A stretch of DNA of 9,670 nucleotides from the NCBI GenBank assembly GCA_024643945.1, contig JAHELX010000197.1:1-9670 (forward strand), read 5' to 3'. Both the position numbers and the translations under genes were made by a program. Positions within the stretch are counted from its first letter, which is position 1; the number at the start of each line of letters is the position of its first letter. The DNA comes from Anaerolineales bacterium. GTDB taxonomy: Bacteria > Chloroflexota > Anaerolineae > 4572-78 > NAK82. This document shows positions 1-6,900 of the stretch, piece by piece. A model generated the notes under the pieces. The model did no database searches. It was not told the origin of the DNA and worked only from the letters and a program-made list of their open reading frames with translations.

Positions 1-1
1 C

Positions 2-781
2 GCTTTCGTAGCCGAGTTTTACGACTATGTCGTGCCCTACCGGGATCGGCAAGACGTGGCTTTCTTCGTGGAAGCGGCCCAAGAATCGGGCGAGCCGGTC
101 TTAGAGATAGGGTGCGGCACAGGCCGGGTTCTGATTCCTACGGCCCGGGCGGGGATCAAGATCGTGGGCCTCGACTTGTCGCCCCATATGTTACACGTGT
201 GTCGCCAACGGCTGCTGGATGAGCCGCAAGAGGTTCAGTCCAGGGTCCAACTGGTACAGGCAGACATGCGCGACTTTGAGCTTTCGCAAGCTTTCAAGTT
301 GGTCACCATGCCCTTCCGGCCGTTTCAACACTTAACCACCGTCGACGATCAACGCGCGTGCCTGGAGTGCGTTCATCGGCACCTGGTCGAGGGGGGCAGG
401 TTGATTCTCGATCTCTTCAACCCTTCTCTGGGAGTGTTGGTGAGCGACAACCTGGGGCAAGAACTTGGTGACGAGCCTGAGTTCGTGATGCCTGATGGCC
501 GGCGGGTCGTGCGCCGCCACCGATTTGTTTCCAAAGATCTCTTCAACCAGATCAATCATTCCGAATTAATCTACTACGTAACCCATCCCGACGGCCGCCA
601 GGAGCGCCTGGTCCATTCGTTTCCCATGCGCTATCTGTTTCGATTCGAGGCCGAGCATTTGCTGGCGCGTTGTGGGTTTCAGTTAGAGCATGTTTATGCG
701 GACTATGACAGGAGTCCCTACGGGTCGAAGTATCCGGGTGACTTGATAATGGTAGCCAGAATGAGTACGTTGCACCTTTAG
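2..781 (+). CDS. Class I SAM-dependent methyltransferase, 5' end outside the window
   Basis: The open frame runs without a stop from base 2, so the GTG at 32 is probably internal and the true start lies left of the window. Residues encoded before that GTG (AEFYDYVVPYRD) look like the usual N-terminus of this family. The Rossmann-fold signature is clear: motif I EIGCGTGR near bases 103-126, the acidic end of strand 2 (VGLDLS), motif QADMRDF near 258-282, and a post-motif MPFRPFQHL near 308-336. It should transfer a methyl group from S-adenosylmethionine to an acceptor that cannot be told from the sequence; it is a cytosolic protein with no membrane segment. 259 codons are visible, a normal size for a single-domain enzyme. 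It is followed after 27 bases by the start of an aroE-like remnant, with which it may once have formed an operon. It faces away from the CHAT cluster and is probably unrelated to it. The family is secure, the substrate unknown. Confidence 0.88.
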   Translation, partial: AFVAEFYDYVVPYRDRQDVAFFVEAAQESGEPVLEIGCGTGRVLIPTARAGIKIVGLDLSPHMLHVCRQRLLDEPQEVQSRVQLVQADMRDFELSQAFKLVTMPFRPFQHLTTVDDQRACLECVHRHLVEGGRLILDLFNPSLGVLVSDNLGQELGDEPEFVMPDGRRVVRRHRFVSKDLFNQINHSELIYYVTHPDGRQERLVHSFPMRYLFRFEAEHLLARCGFQLEHVYADYDRSPYGSKYPGDLIMVARMSTLHL

Positions 782-808
782 CCTACCGAAAAACGAAAGG
801 AACTACCT

Positions 809-945
809 ATGTTACAAGAAACCAACCACAAAGCGGAACTGGTAGGTGCCTTCGGTAATCCAATTGCCGAAAACCCTACAGGCGCTATGCAGGAAGCAGC
901 GTTTTAGGCACTGGGCCTGACTGGTACGCGGCTACTGCTATAGGA
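809..945 (+). pseudogene. Remnant of the start of a shikimate dehydrogenase gene (aroE-like)
   Basis: An ATG at 809 follows AAGGAA (797-802) at a 6-base spacing, so this was a real translation start. The frame reads 32 codons to a TAG at 905. Residues 10-32 match the N-terminal pattern of shikimate dehydrogenase: an ELVGAFGNPIAENP stretch in place of the common GxxGxPIxHS, then MQEAAF. Reading through the TAG continues with ALGL, as the family does after AAF; a one-base shift then gives DWYAATAIG, where family members usually have DW and a short strand. No more of the enzyme follows: the sequence runs into a terminator-like hairpin at 950. In intact genes this region starts the substrate-binding domain of the NADP-dependent reduction of 3-dehydroshikimate. 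I read it as a truncated, stop-containing relic. The alternative is a genuine 32-residue peptide gene, since start signal and frame are intact. Confidence 0.6.
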
Positions 946-949
946 CAGC

Positions 950-983
950 AAAGCAGAGTCGAGAATCCTCAGCTCTGCTTTTT
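950..983 (+). terminator. Stem-loop with T-run between convergent transcription units
   Basis: Nine bases AAAGCAGAG (950-958) pair perfectly with CTCTGCTTT (973-981) across a 14-base loop that contains a further short GAG/CTC pairing. On the plus strand a run of five T (979-983) follows, the form of a Rho-independent terminator for the methyltransferase/aroE side. Read on the minus strand the same stem is followed by only TTT, so it could also stop the CHAT cluster, but less well. It lies 42 bases beyond the end of the last minus-strand coding segment, just where a shared convergent terminator would be expected. Confidence 0.75.
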
Positions 984-1025
984 CGTGGAACGTTAATCCT
1001 TCTTCCCTATCCTGCGTTGGTCACT

Positions 1026-1343
1026 TCACTTGGATCTCTTCGGTAGCCTTCCTGATTCTTCACCCGGCTTCTCTTCCTTCGTGGGGATAACACCGGAAGA
1101 GCGCAAGTTGACCAGTTTGCCCAGCAAATCGAACCAGAACGGTGCGCCCATTGACACTGCCAGGGCGGTAATGAACCAGCCCAGTGCCTTGCCCGCCCAA
1201 CCTCTCGCGACCCCAGTCCAGCCAGGTTGCCCGGCGGACTCTGCCCGCTCCCTCATTAGCATGCTTCTGGGAGCGTTGGTCGTCCAACCTATTGGATAAT
1301 CAAGTTCTACTAGTGGGTCGTTTGTCACGAACATTGCCATTGT
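1026..1343 (-). pseudogene. C-terminal part of the three-segment membrane protein, in a shifted frame
   Basis: This frame carries what should be the end of the gene upstream (2317-1325). It encodes ELDYPIGW, a hydrophobic segment ALGWFITALAVSMGAPFWF, then DLLGKLVNLRSS and a charged tail ending KRSK. As I recall the family, a PxGW motif followed by a last membrane helix and a DLLxKLVNLR tail is its normal C-terminus, so I take this as one gene broken by a frameshift. The frame is open only back to 1343, because a TAA lies at 1346-1344. The candidate starts (ATG at 1340 and 1334, GTG at 1330) have no Shine-Dalgarno, although all fall just before the TGA that ends the first part (1327-1325), so termination-reinitiation is possible. 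A sequencing or assembly indel is the main alternative. Without this segment the first part lacks its third membrane helix. Confidence 0.7.
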
Positions 1344-2317
1344 TTACGCTTGGGAAATGGCAAAAAGCATGCCAATTGACCCACCAGTGCCTTTCGAATG
1401 TCGTCTACAGGTATGTTGACGGCTTGGTCTTCTTTTGGCGGCGTGGAGGTAGGCTCACCTCCGCCAGGTTCTGCGGCGGCCGCAGCGTCTACCCCGAGCG
1501 GCTCATACAGTTCCGCGCTTCTTGCCATGTATTCCATGACGCTGCTGCGCAGTTTCGGATCGCGGTACAAAGCATCGGCCACAAGTAGGGTATCCGCGTT
1601 GAGGATCAGAGCCAACACCACACCGATAATGAAGGCAAACAATTGTGCCCTACGCTTATACCAACCCGACAACCTATCCATCTCCTGATCAAACCATTTT
1701 CCCACCTCGGCGCGAAGCTTTTCTCCGGTGGTAGCGCCATTCTTGTAGAAAGTAAGAAGTGCTTCCCGCGCGTCTTTGTAGGGGACCTTGGCGATAAGCG
1801 CTGCCAGCTCTTCGCCAGTTTTTTGGGTATAGTCGTCGACTGTGGTCTTGCTGCATTCATTTTCTTCGTGGCCTCCATCTTCTCGATTTCTGTACCTTTC
1901 TATTTCGATCTTTTTCTGTGCCTCATCGAGCATTATGCTAAGGGCGACTGAGGCAAAGGTGTCAGACGCGATGTAGGAAGGCCCACGTTTCCGCTCGACG
2001 AAGGAGTCAATGAACTTATCTTTCCTGACAGCTTCTTCTTTGCCGAGGACTTTGATGATGGGATGACCATAGAATTTGCCGATGAAGGTTTCGTATGTTT
2101 TGGCCTTGCCCTCTAATTCCTTTTTCCTTTTCTTCACGTAATCCCCAGTGAGAAGCCTGGGGTCTTTAATGAGATTTTCGATTGCCTTTTCCAGGGCTTT
2201 GGCACGCAACTGAAAAACAGCCGCAATCCCTTCGTTGATCCAGGTTGCGATCAAGCTGAGAAGCAGGTAGAGAAATACAAGCCCGATGGCCGTTTCAAGA
2301 GCAGCAGAGAGAGACAT
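1325..2317 (-). CDS. Three-segment membrane protein of unknown function (N-terminal 330 residues; end frameshifted)
   Basis: The ATG at 2317 follows AAGGAG (2333-2328) at 10 bases. The first 30 residues form a membrane helix (AIGLVFLYLLLSLIATWI) followed by an Asn-Glu and a basic amphipathic stretch (RAKALEKAIENLI). A long soluble domain follows, with HPIIKV near residue 85 and PSYIASDTFASVAL near 113-126. Residues 203-222 read GKWFDQEMDRLSGWYKRR, and then comes a second membrane helix at about 223-250. The tail to residue 315 is Ala/Pro/Gly-rich and disordered-looking. HP(L/I)I, PSYI and WFDxxMDRxSGWYKRR are features I associate with an uncharacterised bacterial membrane family, which normally goes on to a third helix. 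Here that helix is encoded in another frame from 1343 down, so the frame's final residues (about 316-330) are probably not native. It is the last gene of the cluster, 116 bases after the HExxH gene. It may be a membrane anchor, effector or protease target; no activity can be assigned. Confidence 0.75.
   Translation of the reverse strand: MSLSAALETAIGLVFLYLLLSLIATWINEGIAAVFQLRAKALEKAIENLIKDPRLLTGDYVKKRKKELEGKAKTYETFIGKFYGHPIIKVLGKEEAVRKDKFIDSFVERKRGPSYIASDTFASVALSIMLDEAQKKIEIERYRNREDGGHEENECSKTTVDDYTQKTGEELAALIAKVPYKDAREALLTFYKNGATTGEKLRAEVGKWFDQEMDRLSGWYKRRAQLFAFIIGVVLALILNADTLLVADALYRDPKLRSSVMEYMARSAELYEPLGVDAAAAAEPGGGEPTSTPPKEDQAVNIPVDDIRKALVGQLACFLPFPKRKQWQCS
1334..1363 (-). repeat. Perfect 8-bp inverted repeat at the frameshift junction
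   Basis: On the minus strand TTGCCATT (1363-1356) and AATGGCAA (1341-1334) are exact complements around a 14-base loop, preceded by a run of five T. The repeat covers the point where the membrane-protein gene changes frame. The right arm contains the first candidate restart ATG. The other-frame TAA sits in the loop, so slippage at the T-run alone would not yield the full product. It could be a transcript hairpin or the footprint of a short insertion. Confidence 0.55.
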
Positions 2318-2320
2318 CGT

Positions 2321-2404
2321 TCAACATCTCCTTTCTTCTTCATCGACTTTGGCCCTAAAGAGGAGAGGATGTTCCACGTTAATGATCTGCTGCCGGCAGA
2401 AATC
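2321..2404 (-). pseudogene. Relic of a second copy of the HExxH-gene 3' region
   Basis: Between the HExxH gene and the membrane gene, a stretch with no start codon reads DFCRQQIINVEHPLLF and then a charged tail to a TGA at 2323-2321. It matches residues 388-403 of the upstream HExxH protein (NFCRQQVIKVSNPILF) at 11 of 16 positions. By hand alignment, plus-strand bases 2357-2406 and 2692-2741 agree at about 37 of 50 positions with no gaps. It lies in a different frame from the gene just upstream, and that frame has a TAG three codons before the match. I conclude that a paralogous copy once stood here and was deleted apart from this piece. The membrane gene's ribosome binding site lies inside the relic. 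Confidence 0.7.
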
Positions 2405-2433
2405 GGTCGTCTAACTCGATTCTCCAAGACTCA

Positions 2434-3879
2434 TCAATTGTATGGAGGAGGCGGGGGAATCACCTCAACCCCGCTCGGCGGGCCGAATGGGTCTGTGAAC
2501 GTGAACTCGATATCGAGTAACTCATCAATGCTCTTAGCACCTGCAATCTCCGAGAGCAATCTCGTCGGGATCTGGGGAAGGAGCGGCGTCGAACCGTCGA
2601 TCTTGACTATACCTTGCAGCATACTTGGGTTGGTGTCGGGGTCAAGGATGAGTCTGGCCAGGCGCTTCTCGTCAGGACTGATCACGGTCCCAAAGAGGAT
2701 TGGATTGGACACCTTAATTACCTGCTGGCGGCAGAAGTTTGCAATTTCCACGGCCAGGTCGCGAGAGGCCGCATCATTCAAATGGAAGGGATCATCTCCG
2801 TCGGGACTGAGAAACTGTATCATCTGTGCCATACGCTGTGGGTCGTCCGGACTAAGATAGGCCATTCCCACCAGTAGGCGCAGGCGTAGTGGAGGATGCC
2901 GGGGATCACCGATACCTGGGTTTGGATATCTCTGGGCCAGGGCATTGGCCATCGCCAAGACCGCGTCCGCCTTGACGTCGACGTCTTGCTCGTCCTCGAA
3001 TACCATAATCCAGAAGAGATCTTCCAGGAACTCAATTAACCACGTCTTCTGCCAACCCGGGTCCGCGTCGATGATCTGATCAGTAACGATATTCTGCTTA
3101 TAGAAGTTCTCGTAGTCCGCGAAGATACCAAGCTCTTCCAGCTCCTTTCTCTTGGGCAGGTTGTGTAGTACACTTTGGCGGTATGATTCTCGATACACCT
3201 CCCAATGTCCAGCCTGCCGCAAGGCTTTGCCCAAATCGGTTGCCCATGTATCGAGCTGAGCAGCGTTCTCGTATTTGGCAACCGCTATGGCGTGGGCGGC
3301 GACCTCGTGCCACAGGACACTGAGATGTCTAATCCTCCGCTCCTCGACGGGAAGATTCTCTTCGGCCGCAATATCCGGGGGAATGCCTATGAGGCCGAAT
3401 TGAGGCGCATATCTGAAGTGGACGTGTCGGAAGCTTGACATCAGGACAGGCTCGAGCCACGCTTCGCCGCCACCGCTTTTGAGACGTTGGGCGATGAACC
3501 TGATTGCGTTGGTCAGCAAGTCGCGACGCGCAGCGGGTAAGGTCTTTTGGGTAAGAGGGCGAGTCAACTCTGCGAGCAGGAGTGCATGGTCACGCAAATG
3601 CTCTAAGACCCGCTGGTACTTCTCGCTGCGCTCAAGCGGGGTAATCTCAGAATCACTTTGGATGAGCTCTTCGGCCCGCTTGTAGTACTGCTGCGCAACG
3701 TCTCGGAAGGCCGCGATCACTGCCTCCATGCCCGTGCGCGTCTCTACTTTCAGGCGTTGATCCAAACCTTGTGCCAGGCTGTTGAGAAAGGCATCCAGCC
3801 GCTTATAATCAAGCCCGGCGGACTCTTTGGCATGGGTGTCCATTTTAGCAGCATCAAACGCTATTAGTTCTCTCGCCAT
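2434..3879 (-). CDS. Predicted HExxH zinc metallopeptidase-like protein, 481 aa
   Basis: The start is the ATG at 3879 (MARELIAF), preceded by AGGAGG (3892-3887) at 7 bases; an in-frame TTG at 3900 lies upstream of that ribosome binding site and is unlikely. The protein is soluble, with no signal peptide or membrane helix. The first half is helical and charged. At residues 191-196 (numbered from this ATG) it has HEVAAH within LSVLWHEVAAHAIA, matching the HExxH zinc site of gluzincin-type peptidases. About 85 residues later, WLIEFLEDLFW offers acidic residues that could be the third zinc ligand, as in families where a Trp/Glu-rich ExxxDxF helix follows the metal helix. A later HPPLRLRLL segment also recurs in such proteins. 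The C-terminus is Pro-rich (IPPPPPYN). I do not recognise a named family. It follows the CHAT gene after 61 bases and precedes the membrane gene, so it is probably co-transcribed, perhaps as a protease activated in the same pathway. The motif is plain; activity is inferred. Confidence 0.8.
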   Translation of the reverse strand: MARELIAFDAAKMDTHAKESAGLDYKRLDAFLNSLAQGLDQRLKVETRTGMEAVIAAFRDVAQQYYKRAEELIQSDSEITPLERSEKYQRVLEHLRDHALLLAELTRPLTQKTLPAARRDLLTNAIRFIAQRLKSGGGEAWLEPVLMSSFRHVHFRYAPQFGLIGIPPDIAAEENLPVEERRIRHLSVLWHEVAAHAIAVAKYENAAQLDTWATDLGKALRQAGHWEVYRESYRQSVLHNLPKRKELEELGIFADYENFYKQNIVTDQIIDADPGWQKTWLIEFLEDLFWIMVFEDEQDVDVKADAVLAMANALAQRYPNPGIGDPRHPPLRLRLLVGMAYLSPDDPQRMAQMIQFLSPDGDDPFHLNDAASRDLAVEIANFCRQQVIKVSNPILFGTVISPDEKRLARLILDPDTNPSMLQGIVKIDGSTPLLPQIPTRLLSEIAGAKSIDELLDIEFTFTDPFGPPSGVEVIPPPPPYN

Positions 3880-3886
3880 TTGTGTT

Positions 3887-3892
3887 CCTCCT
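3887..3892 (-). promoter_or_regulatory. Ribosome binding site that fixes the HExxH gene start
   Basis: AGGAGG stands 7 bases before the ATG at 3879. The longer frame starting with TTG at 3900 would place this site inside the coding region (codons for Arg-Gly-Gly), so the downstream ATG is preferred. Confidence 0.8.
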
Positions 3893-3911
3893 CTTTTCAA
3901 TTTGACCTATT

Positions 3912-3929
3912 GGGCCGTGATTCCGGCCC
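3912..3929 (-). other. GC-rich hairpin between the CHAT and HExxH genes
   Basis: GGGCCG (3912-3917) and CGGCCC (3924-3929) form a perfect 6-bp stem with a 6-base loop. It begins 11 bases after the CHAT gene stop and lies upstream of the next ribosome binding site. No U-run follows on the minus strand, so it is not a typical terminator. It could stabilise the upstream message or reduce readthrough. Chance occurrence in GC-rich DNA is possible. Confidence 0.35.
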
Positions 3930-3940
3930 CCATGGTGAGC

Positions 3941-6900
3941 CTAGGGCGCTACTTTGGTTATCCTGGTTTGTGCCAGATCGATCATGTCCTCTATTTCCAA
4001 TAGGAGCGGGAAAAAGCGTACTGCACTATCCGCACCGACGGTTACCAGAAGCGGCTCGCTGGGACTGATGGCCACTCCGTTAACCGCATCGGGGTGTTCA
4101 AGGGTAAGCCGGGCCGTCTCGATCGTCTGTCCCGCGGAAACCCCTGAAATATCCCAAACCCTGGCAGTGCGGTCGGCGCTGGCCGTGATTAAGTACATCC
4201 CATCCGGGCTGAAAGCTACGCCTGACACCACATCGTCGTGGCCAGTAATCTCGAATAGCTCCTCGCCAGTCTCAACATCCCAGACTTTGACCGAATTGTC
4301 CGTGCCGGCAGTGGCCAGTTGCCGCCCATCGGGGCTGAAGGCCAGGTCGTAAACCCCCTGCGCCTGACCGTGTGGGAAGATCTTCAGCGGCTCATCGCTG
4401 TTGATACTTAACAGAGCAGCGGTACCGTCTAATCCACTGGTGGCGAATAGCTCCCCTCCTGGATGGAAGGCGATGGCCAAGATCAGGCCCTGGTGGGCCA
4501 CGATGGAACCCAACACCTGTCCTGTTTCAACGTCCAAAAGGAAGACCTCATCCTCTCCGGCAGCCGCCAGGTGAGTCTTATTCGGGCTGAAGTCAACGGC
4601 GTAAAGCGGCCCATCCTTGAGCGATAGCTCGTCCAGTTCACCCGTGTTGATGTCTCTAACCCGAAGCGTGCCATCGTCCCCGACCGTCGCCAGGCGCGCT
4701 CCATCGGGATGAAAGGCTACATCCCACACCACACCTACCTGATCCTCGAATCGGGCTAACTGCTTACCGGAAGGCGTCCACAACCGGGCTGTACCGTCGT
4801 GGCTGGCAGTTGCCAATTTGCTGCCATCAGGACTGAAGGCGACCCGCCAGATCTCATCCTGATGATAGCTTCCCAAATCCCATATCTTGACCGTTGTGTC
4901 CATGCTTGCTGTAAATAGGTATTGTCCATCATCCGGGCTGAAGGCCACCGCGCGGATCTGATTCTGATGGCCAGACAGGGTCAGAAGCAGCTTTCCTGAG
5001 GCCACATCCCAGAGTTTAGCGGTGTGGTCAGCGCTACCGGTCACGATCCGCTCCCCATCCGGACTGAAGGCCACGCTCGTTAGCGTGTTGGTGTGGTCCT
5101 CGAGCGTCTTGAAGGGCTCTTCCGCGCCCAGCTTCCAGAGCTGCGCCTTGCCATCGTCGGCGCCAGTGGCCAGCAGGGCGTCATCTACCGCACTTATTGC
5201 AACGCCACAGACTTGGTTGCTCTCTGCGCTGTGTCGATGATCTTGAATCTCGCCCGTGTTCGGCGTCCACAGTTTGACCACACCGCCTTCCCCGCCCACG
5301 GCCAGGCGCTCGCCACTGCGGCTGAAGGCCAGCCCGCATAACCGATGGTCAAACTCAGCGCGGTTTGCTTCTTCACCCGTTTCCGCATCTAACAGCTTGA
5401 TTTCACCATCTGTACTGCTGGTAGCCAAAAATCGGCCATCCGGGCTAAAAGCCATGTCCAAAATCCAATTTGTGTGGGGCGAAAGGACAGGCATGGTCTG
5501 CAGGTGGGTCATGCCCCGGCTGGTGTCCCACATCTGCACCTGACCCTCTGCATTGGCCACAGCTAAACGGGTACCATCCGGGTTGAAGGCTACGGCCGAT
5601 ACGTAGGTCGTGTTAGACAACGGGTAAGAAGCCCGTGCCGGGTCAGCGGCAGCCAGGTCCCATATACGAGCAGTGTGGTCGAGGCTGGCAGTGGCCAACC
5701 ATCTGCCGTCTGGGCTCAGAGCGATATCGTAAACCGCTTCTTCGTGCCCCCGCAGTGTCTGCCGCACCCGCGAAGCCTGCACGGCCTGGTGCAAGGCCTG
5801 TTCAGCTTCGGGAATTACCTCGCCATTAGTTTCCAGGGTTGTGGTCACCGCCCTTATCGCCAGCAAGATGCTTTCTTCGGGGTCTTCCTCCAGACGGTTG
5901 ATGGCTAGCGCAGCCAGTTCGCGGGCTTTATTCAGCCGAGCCTCTCGCGCCGCTGATTGCCACTGCAACAGGGCGATGGCTGCCATAAACACAATGACCA
6001 CCATAGCGGCAGCACCGATCCCCTGCCAGACGCGACGCATCCGGCTCCGTCGCGCCTTGTGGTCCCGGCTAGCCTCGACCAGGCGCTCCTCGGTCGGGGT
6101 CCAGGCCTGCATGCCGGGGGCGCCGGCCTCCACCAGCGCCAGGTCCGGCTCGTCCAGTGGCGTGCCCTGCCGCTCATCCTCCCAGTCCGGCGCGCGGTTG
6201 TCCAGGATGCGGCGTGCCCTTTGGCCAGGCCGGTCTGATTCGTCGAAGCGGGCACGCACCAGCGGCGCCAGGGTATCGTGGCAGAGACGCGTGGCCTGGA
6301 ATTGCGTCTGACCGGGCAGAGAAGCGTCGGACAGCAGATATCGGTCCTGACACTGTCGCACCAGCTCAAGCAGCACCGCTTCCTGGTGGCGGTAGACGTA
6401 CTCGAGCTCATCCGACTTACGTTTCTCGGCGGTTCCCAACGGGGTAGTATGAAAAGCTAACAGATCCAAAGCCAGCCCGGTGTCCACCACATCCGCGTGC
6501 CACTCTTTGAGGCCATCCAACTGCTGGTCGAGAAAGTCGCCGAGTAGAATCCCCTCTCTCTTGAGGGTCAGATACAGCTCAAGGTCGAAGTGCGGCCGGG
6601 TGCGGTCCCGCTCACGGGCCCGCTGCCACAACTTGGTAAGTAGTATCTGGAGGATAGGTGCTACGGGCGAGTCGGGATCTTGCAACAGGTCGTCGGCAAT
6701 GAGTTCCGGCAACCCCTCGGCTATGGTCAGCCCATACTGCATGCGCAGCTTTTCCGAGCGAGCCGGACCATTCACCGCCTCAATGATGCCGTTCCGATCG
6801 AGCGGTTCCAGGAACACCTCGTTGTAATATAGCTTATGGTCCTCCAATCGGTTGGCGATCTCGGCCAGCCACTCCTTGCGAAAGCCCAGGATCAGCCTGC

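Noticed and set aside
1341..1370. Programmed -1 slippage at the CTTTTTG run before the hairpin in the membrane gene.
   Set aside because: The receiving frame meets a TAA at 1346-1344 before reaching the C-terminal segment, so this slip would not give the full protein.
1184..1588. A 134-codon plus-strand open frame opposite the membrane-protein gene.
   Set aside because: It lacks a ribosome binding site, and the minus-strand frames covering the same bases carry family-like membrane segments and motifs; it is a shadow.
3880..3900. An upstream TTG start for the HExxH gene.
   Set aside because: The AGGAGG that would serve translation lies inside this extension and is correctly spaced for the ATG at 3879.
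5841..6311. A 156-codon plus-strand open frame opposite the CHAT gene.
   Set aside because: The composition is Ser/Arg/Ala-rich as expected for an antisense shadow of GC-rich coding DNA, and the minus strand encodes the clear NTPase-to-membrane-helix region.
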